DNA of 64,000 nt from PMP191F sp047602185 (GTDB lineage: Bacteria; Bacteroidota; Bacteroidia; Chitinophagales; Chitinophagaceae), in the NCBI GenBank assembly GCA_047602185.1, contig JASGHY010000001.1, forward strand, positions 7,440,001 through 7,504,000. The letters run 5' to 3'. The stretch's first letter is position 1; each line of letters opens with the position of its first letter. This document shows, piece by piece, positions 1 to 8,699 of the stretch. Below the pieces are notes generated by a model. The model ran no database searches. It saw only the letters and a program-made list of their open reading frames with translations, and was not told the origin of the DNA. A program made the position numbers and the translations under genes.

Positions 1-618
1 AGCTGGATCCAGGACCCCGTGGATGCCCTCACCATGATCATGATGAATAACTACAATAAGCAACATCCTATTGTATACAACACCATCCAGTTATATCGTC
101 ATGACAGGTTACAATTCCTGAAGGAGTCTTATGAAGCTGCCAGGCAGGGTAATTTTATCCTTGCTGCCAAGTTAGTACGTGGCGCGTACATGGAAAAAGA
201 ACGCAAACGTGCCGCTGAACTGAATTACGAATCTCCCATTCAACCCAATAAAGAAGCCAGCGACAGGGATTATAACCTTGCTGTTGCATTCTGTATCGAT
301 CATCTCGACCGCATTGCTACTATTGTAGCTTCACACAATGAGAACAGCAACCTGCAGGCAGCCCGACTTTTGCAGGAAAAGCAGGTTCCTCCGCATCACC
401 AGCATATTCATTTCTCGCAGTTGTATGGCATGAGTGATAATATCACTTTCAATCTTGCCAAAGCTGGTTTTTCAGTAAGTAAATATTTGCCTTTTGGTCC
501 CATTGAAGATGTAATTCCTTACCTGATGCGTCGTGCACAGGAAAACTCCTCCGTTTCTGGTCAAACAGGTAGAGAACTGGCTTTGATAAGAAAGGAGATT
601 GAGAGAAGAAAGGCCTGA
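1..618 (+). CDS. Proline dehydrogenase, C-terminal part (5' end outside window)
   Basis: The reading frame is open from base 1 (SWIQDPVDAL...) to the TGA at 616-618, so only the last 205 residues are present. The segment has PRODH-barrel signatures: LVRGAYMEKER, the ASHN segment, YGMSD, and the C-terminal KYLPFGPIEDVIPYLMRRAQ with the RR pair that binds the substrate carboxylate in this family. The enzyme oxidises L-proline to pyrroline-5-carboxylate with FAD. No P5C dehydrogenase domain follows, so it is the monofunctional type usual in Bacteroidota. It converges on the next gene, with a hairpin-forming gap between them. The first in-frame ATG at 19 is internal, not the true start. Confidence 0.93.
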   Translation, partial: SWIQDPVDALTMIMMNNYNKQHPIVYNTIQLYRHDRLQFLKESYEAARQGNFILAAKLVRGAYMEKERKRAAELNYESPIQPNKEASDRDYNLAVAFCIDHLDRIATIVASHNENSNLQAARLLQEKQVPPHHQHIHFSQLYGMSDNITFNLAKAGFSVSKYLPFGPIEDVIPYLMRRAQENSSVSGQTGRELALIRKEIERRKA

Positions 619-722
619 TGTGCGAATTTGAAAATTTGCGAATGCTTTATCTCGTAGAATGGGCATTTTCAAATCTTCAAATTCTCAAATGGAGTTCTTT
701 CGCACATTGACAAATCAGCAAT
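619..722. repeat. Octad ATTTG-type array forming an inverted repeat between convergent genes
   Basis: The gap holds words of the type gaatttgaaaatttg on the left and their complement (ttcaaatcttcaaattctc) on the right, flanked by outer arms gatgtgcgaa and ttcgcacat. It can fold into a long imperfect stem. The same 8-bp-period word block occurs near 60670, so this is a member of the dispersed array family. Lying between two stop codons, it may act as a two-way transcription end (inference). Confidence 0.6.
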
Positions 723-726
723 TCTA

Positions 727-1584
727 TTACTTAAGCTTCTCTGAGAATAATTTCAGGGTTCTTTCCCACGCTAGTTTAGCTGCATCTGCATTGTAGCGGG
801 TAGGAGCAGTATCGTTGTTAAAGGCATGTTGCGCTCCTTCATACACAAACACCTGGTATTGTACACCGGCTTTTTTCAATGCTTCTTCATACGCAGGTAT
901 GCCGGCATTTACCCGTTCATCCAGTCCACCGTAATGTAGTAACAGAGCCGCTTTGATCTTGGGAACATCGGCAGCATCCGGCTGACGGCCATAGTAAGCC
1001 ACAGCAGCTTTCAGGTCGGGTACATTCACTGCCAGTTGATTGGCCAGTGCACCACCCCAGCAGAAGCCTACGCAGCCCGTTTTACCATTACAGTCTTTAC
1101 GGCTTTTGAGATAATCGAATGCTTTGATAAAGTTGTTGAGATTCTTTTTCGCGTCGATCTTGGCAAACAGCGCGCGGGAGTCATCTTCGTTGGTGGGTGT
1201 GCCGCCTTGTGGAGCCAATGCATCCGGCGCCAGTGCAATGTAACCTGCCAATGCCACACGGCGGGTTACATCTTCAATATGCGGGTTCAGTCCCCGGTTT
1301 TCGTGAATAACCACTACGGCTCCGTATTTGCCATCAGCTTTAGGGCGGGCAAGGTAGCCTTTCATAGTGCTTTCATCGCCGGGATATGTGATTGTTTCTG
1401 TAATAATGCGGTCATCCTGCGGAGCTACCGTAGCTGCATGTGCGTAATTCACTTCCAGCAGCGGCAATATAGCCATGGCTGCCGTCATGCTACCGGTAAT
1501 CTGTGCCAACCGGCGTAGGAAATCGTCACGTTTCAGTGGCTTGTGTGTATATTCATCAAACAGGTTAATGATCCTTTGGTCCAT
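727..1584 (-). CDS. Dienelactone hydrolase family protein (secreted or periplasmic)
   Basis: 285 residues with an alpha/beta-hydrolase fold of the dienelactone hydrolase family. The nucleophile lies in GFCWGG (Cys175), the acid is Asp222 (GGLDERV) and the base His253 (AQHAFNND), giving the Cys-Asp-His triad of the family. Residues 19-50 carry a basic patch (KRDDFLRR) followed by a hydrophobic stretch ending AHA. This looks like a long Tat-like or lipoprotein-less export signal, as in many Bacteroidota homologues. The substrate is unknown; family members hydrolyse lactones and small esters. It stands alone on its strand and converges on proline dehydrogenase. Confidence 0.88.
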   Translation of the reverse strand: MDQRIINLFDEYTHKPLKRDDFLRRLAQITGSMTAAMAILPLLEVNYAHAATVAPQDDRIITETITYPGDESTMKGYLARPKADGKYGAVVVIHENRGLNPHIEDVTRRVALAGYIALAPDALAPQGGTPTNEDDSRALFAKIDAKKNLNNFIKAFDYLKSRKDCNGKTGCVGFCWGGALANQLAVNVPDLKAAVAYYGRQPDAADVPKIKAALLLHYGGLDERVNAGIPAYEEALKKAGVQYQVFVYEGAQHAFNNDTAPTRYNADAAKLAWERTLKLFSEKLK

Positions 1585-2024
1585 ATGTAGTTGGTTTGAA
1601 TGGTGTGGAGATAGGTGATGCTTAAAGTTACAAAACGACTCCAGATCTGACAGCTTTTTTATTACCGCCCGTATAGGAAAAAATAATTGCAGGAAAGGCT
1701 TATATACCGGGGATGTATTGGACTAACTCACACGACTGAAATTCAGGCATCCGGCTTCCTGCATTAGCGGTCATTTCTTGTGTCCTGAAAGAATACTTCA
1801 TTTAATATCATAATTACCCCGATTGATCTTTGGTATTTATGTCTATGTATCTGATCCTGGCAATAATGCACACTTCTTTGAAAGTTGTAATATATAGTTG
1901 ATCATGGATATTTTGTATGTATGGCTAAATATGGAGATGACTTTTCATAGTTCCATCCCGTATCTTTATAACAATTACTTCAGGAGCATTTTGTGCTAAT
2001 CACGCTGCTCACTCAACCAACGAT
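1585..2024. other. Intergenic region, divergent promoters expected
   Basis: This 440-bp AT-rich gap separates two divergent genes and must hold both promoters. TATCTTTAT near 1970 loosely resembles the Bacteroidota -7 box TAnnTTTG, but I see no matching -33 box. No RNA gene, terminator or heptad array is visible. Confidence 0.4.
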
Positions 2025-3869
2025 ATGAAAAAGATACTGTACCTGTTTTTTGCGCTGCTGTTGTTTAAAGCAAACCTATCAATGGGGCAGCAGGATACGC
2101 TGACCTCTTCTGCAAAGTTGCCCGCACACCCAAGATTATTGTTATTAAAAGGGCAGGAGGCTGCTGTTAAAAATAATATTGGCAAAGATGCCCTGCTGCA
2201 AAAAATACATGCTTCTATTCTGAAAGATTGTGATGAGATGATCAGTCAGCCGCCGGTTGAACACATCAAGATCGGTAAACGTTTGCTGGATAAATCAAGA
2301 GAGTGTCTGCGTCGTGTGTTCTACCTGTCTTATGCTTACAGAACAACCGGGCAGCGTAAATACCTGGAAAGAGCAGAAAAGGAAATGCTTGCTGTATCGG
2401 CTTTCAGCGACTGGAATCCCTCGCATTTTCTTGACGTAGCAGAAATGACGATGGCTGTATCTATTGGTTACGACTGGTTGTACAACGACCTGTCAAAAAC
2501 TTCACGCAAAGCCATTGAAGATGCTATTCTTGAAAAAGGCATCAAACCTTCGCTGGATAAAGAATACAATTCTTGGCTTACACGTACTAATAACTGGAAC
2601 CAGGTATGTAATGCAGGTATTGTATTTGGTGCTATGGTTACCTATGAGGCGCATCCGGAATTGTCTTTACAGATCGTAAACCGCGCTATCAATACATTGA
2701 GTTATCCTTTGCAGCAATATGCACCGGATGGAGGATATCCTGAAGGCTATGGATACTGGGGCTATGGCACTTCCTTTAACGTAATGCTGGTAAGTGCCCT
2801 GGATGCAGCGTTTGGCAAAGACTTCGGGTTAACAAAAGCTCCGGGTTTTATGCAAACCGCTTCTTTTATGGAAAACATGCTGGGGCCATCCGGTAAACCT
2901 TATAACTTTTCTGATTGCGGTACTACGGCAGAGTTTAACCCTGCAATGTTCTGGTTTGCCAGCCATACAAAGACCCCATCATTATTATGGATGGAGAAAC
3001 AATTATTGTCCGGCAATATGCCATTAAAGAATCGCCTGTTGCCTGCTACTATGATCTGGGCAAAGGATATTGATATGAACAAAGTCGTAGCCCCCGTTTC
3101 TAAAACATGGTTTGGCAGTGGAGTAAACCCTGTAGCCTTGATGCGTACTTCGTGGACAGATCCCAAAGCTATTTTTGTAGGATTTAAAGGTGGCTCTCCT
3201 TCTTTAAGTCATGCGCACATGGACGTGGGCTCATTTGTAATGGAAGCTGATGGTGTAAGGTGGGCAATAGACCTCGGTATGCAGGAGTATGAAACACTTG
3301 AATCAAAAGGAGTAGACCTGTGGAATATGAAGCAGAACTCCCAGCGATGGAGTGTATATCGTTACAACAACCTGGCGCATAATACCCTTACTGTTAATAA
3401 TGAACTGCAACAGGTAACGGGTAGTGCAAAGATCACAGAAAACTCAGGCGATCCTGAGTTTACAAGAGCTACAGCGGATTTGACCTCATTGTATGGAGGT
3501 AAGCTGAAATCTGCAACCCGTATGTTGGTGATTATGCAACAGAGTTATGTAGTGGTACATGATGAGCTGGAAACTGCAGGAGATTCCGTTACTGTGCGCT
3601 GGACCATGGTGACACCTGCAACTGTAAAGATCACAAAGAGTAATGTAGCCGAACTTTCCAAAGACGGTAAAACGCTGGTCCTGGCCATGCCACCGGCAGA
3701 CGATCTGACACTGAAAACATGGCCCGCAACACCCACCAATAGCTATGATGCCGCCAACCCGGGCGTAAATATTATTGCTTTTGAGATGAAATTGCCACCG
3801 CACACAAAGCAACCGCTCCATGTAATGTTGATGCCGGAAAAAGCTGCAATAGAAAAAGGATTCAGATAG
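2025..3869 (+). CDS. Heparinase II/III-type polysaccharide lyase, exported
   Basis: 614 residues starting with a signal peptide (about 1-21, cleaved near MGQQ). An (alpha/alpha) toroid domain follows at about 30-340: NNWN at 189-192 and the aromatic EGYGYWGYG segment at 239-247 are typical of the catalytic cleft of alginate/heparin lyase relatives. The C-terminal beta-sandwich (about 375-610) is Pfam Hepar_II_III-like, with SHAHMDVGSF starting at 395 and YNNLAHNTL at 447-455, where the family's metal-site and catalytic His residues sit. It probably eliminates uronic-acid-containing glycans; which one cannot be told. Its stop lies 8 bp from the stop of the convergent kinase gene. No SusC/D or other lyase is adjacent. 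Confidence 0.85.
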   Translation: MKKILYLFFALLLFKANLSMGQQDTLTSSAKLPAHPRLLLLKGQEAAVKNNIGKDALLQKIHASILKDCDEMISQPPVEHIKIGKRLLDKSRECLRRVFYLSYAYRTTGQRKYLERAEKEMLAVSAFSDWNPSHFLDVAEMTMAVSIGYDWLYNDLSKTSRKAIEDAILEKGIKPSLDKEYNSWLTRTNNWNQVCNAGIVFGAMVTYEAHPELSLQIVNRAINTLSYPLQQYAPDGGYPEGYGYWGYGTSFNVMLVSALDAAFGKDFGLTKAPGFMQTASFMENMLGPSGKPYNFSDCGTTAEFNPAMFWFASHTKTPSLLWMEKQLLSGNMPLKNRLLPATMIWAKDIDMNKVVAPVSKTWFGSGVNPVALMRTSWTDPKAIFVGFKGGSPSLSHAHMDVGSFVMEADGVRWAIDLGMQEYETLESKGVDLWNMKQNSQRWSVYRYNNLAHNTLTVNNELQQVTGSAKITENSGDPEFTRATADLTSLYGGKLKSATRMLVIMQQSYVVVHDELETAGDSVTVRWTMVTPATVKITKSNVAELSKDGKTLVLAMPPADDLTLKTWPATPTNSYDAANPGVNIIAFEMKLPPHTKQPLHVMLMPEKAAIEKGFR

Positions 3870-3877
3870 GCGGCAGA

Positions 3878-5134
3878 TTATTGAAAATTGATCGCAAACC
3901 GGTGCATTCTGTCTGTAAAACTGTAGTTGATAGTATAGCCGGATACATCACAGATCTGTTTAATAATAGACAGGCCCAGTCCATTGCCTTCCCCTGTGGA
4001 AAAAGGTTTGTGAAAACGGGTGAACATCTGTGTCTTTTCCAATGCTGCATCTATAGCAGTATTGCTGATGGTCAATGATTGTTTATTCAGTTCAATATTG
4101 ATGTGTCCTTCAGTAGCTGTATAGCGTATAGCATTGCTCAATAAATTATTCAGCAGAATATCCGCAAGAGCAGCATTCATTTGCAGGCAAACATCTTCCA
4201 GTTGGGTATCAATGCCAAGATGCGTGTTTTCCCATAATTCCTGGAATTGTAACAGTTTTTCTTCGATCTTCTGTTTCATATTTACAGAAGAGGTATCTGC
4301 AAATTGTTTGTTCTCGATCTTAGTCAGCAACAGCAACGACTGGTTAAGACGGGATAACCGTTGCACCGCTTTGTCGGCACTCTGTACGGCAAGGCTTTGC
4401 GATTCAGAAAGCTTTTCATCCTGGATCAGTATATCCAGTTTGGAACGGATGATGGCCAGCGGGGTCTGTAATTCGTGCGAAGCATTCTCGGTAAATTCTT
4501 TCAGGATCCTGTAATCCTGCTCGGCTTTTCCGGTAGCCTGTTGCAGCGCTTTATTCATGAATGAAAACTCATCAATGTCCGTAGCTGGGAAACTAAGTTG
4601 CTGGTCCTGCCCCAGTTTAAAGCCCAATATTACATTAAGCGTATTGTAAAATGGCTGCCATAGCTTGCGTAGCAGAAAACGATTGATCAGTAATGTGCTG
4701 ATGAGGATCAGTACAATAGTAACAGTAGAAATAATAACCACTGAACGAATAATATCATTGGTCTCTTCCAGCGATTTACTTACTGTAGCCTCGTACAGTT
4801 GATTGCCGGCTGTTATTGAAAAAAAGATCTGCCTGATGTGTTCGTATTCTTTCTCCTCCTCGCTGTATACTTTAGTGGTCCTGAAGTGTCTTTTTTCAAT
4901 AACTTCTGTTGCAGGTTTAAATGCAATGACCTGGTCTTTTACCGGTATTATTTCGGGCAACCGGTTATGTGTTTGTACGTAGGTTTCAATTTCGTGTTGC
5001 TCTATCTTCAGGCTGTCGTCTACCTGGTCAACCAATACATATTGCAGTAAAAAGTAGAATGCACCACTTGCCAGCAGAAAGATAACTACTGTAATAAGCA
5101 GGTTAATGCGGGTGTACCGGGTGAACAGTTTCAT
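3878..5134 (-). CDS. Sensor histidine kinase of the transferase-RR-HK operon
   Basis: 418 residues: membrane helix at about 11-33, extracytoplasmic sensor of about 95 residues, second helix at about 131-152, then HisKA with phospho-acceptor His220 (ASHELQTPLA). The HATPase_c domain has an N-box (NNLLSNAIRYT, about 329-339) and G2 box GEGNGLGLSI at 381-390. The acidic sensor loop (EEEKEYEH near 92-99) could bind a cation or cationic peptide, but that is only inference. The gene starts 13 bp after the response regulator stop on the same strand and is surely co-transcribed with it. It should phosphorylate the regulator encoded at 5147-5824. Confidence 0.93.
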   Translation of the reverse strand: MKLFTRYTRINLLITVVIFLLASGAFYFLLQYVLVDQVDDSLKIEQHEIETYVQTHNRLPEIIPVKDQVIAFKPATEVIEKRHFRTTKVYSEEEKEYEHIRQIFFSITAGNQLYEATVSKSLEETNDIIRSVVIISTVTIVLILISTLLINRFLLRKLWQPFYNTLNVILGFKLGQDQQLSFPATDIDEFSFMNKALQQATGKAEQDYRILKEFTENASHELQTPLAIIRSKLDILIQDEKLSESQSLAVQSADKAVQRLSRLNQSLLLLTKIENKQFADTSSVNMKQKIEEKLLQFQELWENTHLGIDTQLEDVCLQMNAALADILLNNLLSNAIRYTATEGHINIELNKQSLTISNTAIDAALEKTQMFTRFHKPFSTGEGNGLGLSIIKQICDVSGYTINYSFTDRMHRFAINFQ

Positions 5135-5146
5135 GTATTCATCGTA

Positions 5147-5824
5147 TTAGCTGATGCTGAATTTATATCCCATTCCATATACAGATTTAATATAGTCCGG
5201 GCAGCCCGCAGCCATTATCTTCTTACGCAGGTTTTTGATATGCGTATAAATAAAATCATAGCTGTCTGCAAGGTCCATATTATCACCCCACAAATGTTCG
5301 GCAATAGCGTTCTTGCTGATCACTTTGTTCTTGTTTCCGATAAAATACAATAACAGGTCGTACTCCTTGCGGGTGAGATCGATAGATGTATTATTAGCCT
5401 TTACTGTTTTTTCCTGTATGTCAATGGTCAGTTCATCGAAGTTGATAGCAGTTTTACCCTCAAAAGATTTACGGCGGATGATGGCTGATACCCGGGCACC
5501 CAGTTCTGCAAGATGAAAGGGTTTGGTAAGGTAATCATCTGCTCCTGCGTTCAAACCGCTTATTTTATCGTCCAGCGAGTTTTTAGCAGAAATGATCAGT
5601 ACGCCATCCTGTTTACCCTGTGCTTTCAACTCTTTCAGTACAGTAAGGCCACTGCCACCGGGCAGGTTTATGTCCAATATAATGCAGGTATATTCATACA
5701 AAGAGATCTTTTCAATGGCCGTGTTATAATCTGCCGCAGTTTCGCAGATAAAGTTCTCATTGCCCAGGTAGGTTGCAATACTGTCTGACAACTCTTTTTC
5801 GTCTTCAATAATCAATACTTTCAT
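5147..5824 (-). CDS. OmpR/PhoB-family response regulator
   Basis: 225 residues: receiver domain with acidic pair E7/D8, phospho-acceptor Asp51 (IILDINLPGG), Ser79 and Lys101 (TKPF), then a winged-helix Trans_reg_C domain from about 125 ending in YGMGYKF. I start it at 5824 (MKVLIIEDE) because GAGG lies 7 bp upstream. A longer frame to 5869 would add 15 residues that precede the canonical receiver start. It is the middle gene of the operon transferase - regulator - kinase. OmpR-family proteins bind direct repeats one helical turn apart; such repeats of TTCAGAATTTC occur upstream of the transferase, the TonB receptor and the PAP2 gene nearby, and are the likely targets. Confidence 0.94.
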   Translation of the reverse strand: MKVLIIEDEKELSDSIATYLGNENFICETAADYNTAIEKISLYEYTCIILDINLPGGSGLTVLKELKAQGKQDGVLIISAKNSLDDKISGLNAGADDYLTKPFHLAELGARVSAIIRRKSFEGKTAINFDELTIDIQEKTVKANNTSIDLTRKEYDLLLYFIGNKNKVISKNAIAEHLWGDNMDLADSYDFIYTHIKNLRKKIMAAGCPDYIKSVYGMGYKFSIS

Positions 5825-5900
5825 TGTGTTGCCTCGTTTTAGCTGCTGAGCAGGTGTTTTACCTGCCAACTTTATATCAAGTTAATAAATCCTGTATAAA

Positions 5901-8000
5901 CTACCTGTTGTATTTCCTGTTCTTCAGCATCCATGCCGCACATTGGTACCATGCTATTGATTGCTGAAGAAGACTGTCCGAAACAGGTGTAGCAGTCGCT
6001 TTGCCGGTTATAAAGTCTGGTGTAAACTCTTCTGTCTTCTTAACCGGGGTCTGAATTACCAGTTTGTTGTTTTTCAGGTATCCGAGTCCCTGGTAAGTAC
6101 TGATAAACGCCCTTTCTTTCTCTTCAGGAATAGAAAATATATCCTGCCCGAAAAATTTACTGCGGTAATTGAACCTGAGCAAGCCCAGTATGGTCGGTGC
6201 AATGTCTATCTGTGCTGTAAGTTTGTCAACACGCTGTGGCGCCAGGTTACCGGGCGAATAAATAAGCAAAGGAATGTGATAACCCGTAACAGGAAGTTCT
6301 ACGCTGCCTGCACTGCCTGCACAATGATCGGCTACAATTACAAAGATGGTATTGCCGAACCAGGGCTTTTGCTGTGCTTCGCGCAGAAATTTTGCAATGG
6401 CATAGTCAGTATATTTTACCGCACCCTCACGGCTCTGTGATGCCGAAGGGATATCTATACGCCCATCGGGATAAGTATAGGGACGATGATTGGATACCGT
6501 CATCACCTGTGTAAAAAAGGGCTTTTGGGCCAGGTAGTTGCTATCCATTGTTTGTAAAGCCAGCGTAAAGAGGTCTTCATCAGCCACTCCCCAGATATTG
6601 GAATAATGGATCTGTTCAGGTTTCAGTGCTGTACGATCAATGACGGTATATCCGTTATTGCTGAAGAAATACTTCATGTTGTCAAAATACCCATAGCCGC
6701 CGTAAATAAATTGTGTTGTATAGCCTTTGGATCTGAAAACCGAACCTAAAGAGAACAGGTTTTCATTATTGGGCCTCTTCACGGTGCTCTGGCCCGGTGT
6801 GGGTGGTATAGATAAGGACAACGACTCTAACCCCCGTACCGTTCTTGTTCCTGATGCGTACAGCTTGGTGAAGAAAAGGCTATGCTGTGCCAAAGAATCA
6901 AGATGGGGAGTAATGTTTTGAGTATTGCCAAAAGATCTCATAAAATCAGCACTGAAGCTCTCCACACTGATAAGCACCACATTCATGTGCTTTTCCGGTT
7001 CAGGGTAAGATATATTTCTTTCGATATTAAAAACGTCGGTTGAAACAAAACTGCTGTTGGGAGCGGATAATTGGTTTCTCAGGATGGTAAATGCCTGTCT
7101 GTCCGAAAGGGTCTGGTAGAATTTATGATAATCCAGCTCGTTGTGGGTAAAGGCATAGCCAAATTCAAACAGGCCATTGCCCGCCAGTTCGTTCACATAT
7201 TCGTTGCCGCTGAAATGTCTGAATGAATGTTTTACAAATAGAAAGCCACAAAGCGGAAAGAGCAGGATAATGCCAGCCTGTAAAGAGCGTTTTGCAAAAG
7301 ATGGCCTGTATTGCAAAGGAGTGGTGATCTTTTTCCGTAAAAGCCAGGTAATGGCAAATGCTATAACAAATACTGCTGCTATGATCCAGCCCACGGGGTA
7401 CGATTCACGGATATTACCGATCACTTCGTTGGTATATACAAGGTAATCAACTGCTATAAAATTATAACGTACAGAAAACTCGTCCCAGAAAAAACATTCA
7501 CTCACAGCATTGAACAGCAGGAGGTAGGTGATCAGAAAAACATCAATCAGTATAACTGTTGTACGCCAGCGTGCACGGAATTGCTTGCCGCCAAATGCGA
7601 GTAAAAGATAAATAGCAAAACGAACAATGAAATAGCCCATTACCGCATGGCGAACACCGGAGTCATAATCTTTAGGAAGTATGCCCGTAAAAAGTAGCAG
7701 GCCAATAAAAACAGCCCATATCGAAATGATCCAGGGCTTTGCTTTTCGGGTATACATGGTGTCATTCATCCACCATAAATGCAACAGCAAGGGAAGCATG
7801 CAATAGGCGGCTATCACCATATCGTATAGCAACCCGATACCAAAAAGCCCTGTTATATTGCTGAAATTCCAGCTTATACCGGCAGAAGCTTTTGCGAGTA
7901 ACAGTACCCTGGTGATGAAAGAGATACCGATCAGGATCAGTGCAATTATAAAAACAGGGGTGTAGTATGCTATTCCTGTCTTACCAGCTTTTATTTTCAT
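5901..8000 (-). CDS. LtaS-like sulfatase-fold membrane transferase
   Basis: 699 residues: five or so transmembrane helices in the first 260 residues, then a large extracytoplasmic alkaline-phosphatase/sulfatase domain from about 335. Signature elements are NVVLISVESFSADFM (metal-binding Glu), SGTRTVRGLESL (Thr nucleophile region), SNHRPYTY and ADHCAGS (metal-binding Asp-His). Relatives transfer phosphoglycerol (LtaS, OpgB) or phosphoethanolamine (EptA) to envelope glycolipids. The GTRTVRG motif favours the LtaS/OpgB branch. Placed directly before a regulator and kinase, the order matches pmrC-pmrA-pmrB. Two 11-bp units of a shared motif lie 35 bp upstream of the start. The donor and acceptor cannot be read from the sequence. 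Confidence 0.87.
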   Translation of the reverse strand: MKIKAGKTGIAYYTPVFIIALILIGISFITRVLLLAKASAGISWNFSNITGLFGIGLLYDMVIAAYCMLPLLLHLWWMNDTMYTRKAKPWIISIWAVFIGLLLFTGILPKDYDSGVRHAVMGYFIVRFAIYLLLAFGGKQFRARWRTTVILIDVFLITYLLLFNAVSECFFWDEFSVRYNFIAVDYLVYTNEVIGNIRESYPVGWIIAAVFVIAFAITWLLRKKITTPLQYRPSFAKRSLQAGIILLFPLCGFLFVKHSFRHFSGNEYVNELAGNGLFEFGYAFTHNELDYHKFYQTLSDRQAFTILRNQLSAPNSSFVSTDVFNIERNISYPEPEKHMNVVLISVESFSADFMRSFGNTQNITPHLDSLAQHSLFFTKLYASGTRTVRGLESLSLSIPPTPGQSTVKRPNNENLFSLGSVFRSKGYTTQFIYGGYGYFDNMKYFFSNNGYTVIDRTALKPEQIHYSNIWGVADEDLFTLALQTMDSNYLAQKPFFTQVMTVSNHRPYTYPDGRIDIPSASQSREGAVKYTDYAIAKFLREAQQKPWFGNTIFVIVADHCAGSAGSVELPVTGYHIPLLIYSPGNLAPQRVDKLTAQIDIAPTILGLLRFNYRSKFFGQDIFSIPEEKERAFISTYQGLGYLKNNKLVIQTPVKKTEEFTPDFITGKATATPVSDSLLQQSIAWYQCAAWMLKNRKYNR

Positions 8001-8034
8001 GAGCCTTGTACGAATAAACTGGGCAAGTTGTACA

Positions 8035-8056
8035 ACAATTCTGAAGAAAATCTAAA
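8035..8056 (-). promoter_or_regulatory. Putative response-regulator site upstream of the LtaS-like gene
   Basis: Read on the minus strand, this is two abutting 11-bp units, tttagattttc and ttcagaattgt, matching the consensus TTCAGAATTTC seen at 12308-12351. It ends 35 bp before the transferase start. The 11-bp spacing is that of OmpR/PhoB-type half-sites. The assignment to the neighbouring regulator is inference. Confidence 0.5.
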
Positions 8057-8109
8057 TGATGAGATTCGGAGTGCTTTTAGTGCAGTTAAATGTCTGTTAA
8101 TCCGGCTTA

Positions 8110-8139
8110 TTCAGGGCTACAGGAAATCTTCAGTTTGTA
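8110..8139 (+). promoter_or_regulatory. Weaker TTCAG half-sites before the PepSY-like gene
   Basis: ttcagggctac at 8110-8120 and ttcagtttgta at 8129-8139 resemble the TTCAGAATTTC half-site, but they are 19 bp apart rather than 11. The second lies 45 bp before the start at 8184. This may be a low-affinity form of the neighbouring sites. Confidence 0.3.
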
Positions 8140-8183
8140 CTGGTAGTTTAGGGGTATTATTTACCTGATAAAAACAAATTTTC

Positions 8184-8627
8184 ATGAAACGCAATGCGCT
8201 CTTATTATTAGCAGCCATGATCACTTATGTTGGTGCAACAGCCCAGGAAAAAGAAAAAGAAGAAAAATCTATTCCGGCGCCTGCTGTAGCGAAAGCTGCA
8301 TTCAGTAAAGCCTTTCCCGGTGCATCTAAAGTAAAATGGGAAAAAGAGAATAGCGATTACGAGGTTAATTTTACAAAGGATGGCAAGGAAATGTCGGCTG
8401 TATATGATAGTAAAGGAGTATTAAAAGAAACAGAGGTGGAAATCACTGCTGCTGAATTGCCTGCAGCTGCTACTGAATATATCAAACAGCACTATAAAGG
8501 TGCTACGGTAAAAGAAGCAGCTAAGATCACTACTGCATCGGGTACGGTAACTTATGAGGCTGAGGTAAATAAAAAAGACGTGATCTTTGATGCCAACGGC
8601 AAATTCATTAAGGAAGAAAAAGATTAA
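8184..8627 (+). CDS. Periplasmic PepSY-like (DUF2874) protein
   Basis: 147 residues: signal peptide 1-20 (cleavage at ATA-QEK), a charged EKEKEEK linker, then two copies of the PepSY-like fold. Each has the pattern 'FPGASKVKWE' / 'YKGATVKEAAK' followed by a beta-rich 'YEVNFTKDGKE' / 'YEAEVNKKDVIFD'. Such proteins are common in Bacteroidota, periplasmic, and often controlled by or linked to two-component systems; their biochemical role is unknown. The gene is divergent from the transferase-RR-HK operon, with half-site-like sequences between them. It is followed by a strong intrinsic terminator, so it forms its own transcript. Confidence 0.88.
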   Translation: MKRNALLLLAAMITYVGATAQEKEKEEKSIPAPAVAKAAFSKAFPGASKVKWEKENSDYEVNFTKDGKEMSAVYDSKGVLKETEVEITAAELPAAATEYIKQHYKGATVKEAAKITTASGTVTYEAEVNKKDVIFDANGKFIKEEKD

Positions 8628-8640
8628 TACAAAGCATTAC

Positions 8641-8675
8641 AAAGGGCTGCAGTGACTCAACTGCAGCCCTTTTTT
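8641..8675 (+). terminator. Intrinsic terminator after the PepSY-like gene
   Basis: A perfect 11-bp stem (aagggctgcag / ctgcagccctt) with an 8-nt loop is followed by a T run. Because it lies inside the longer open frame of the next gene, it argues that the next gene starts after it, at 8700. Confidence 0.9.
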
Positions 8676-8699
8676 AATATACCAATACCAGATATTATT

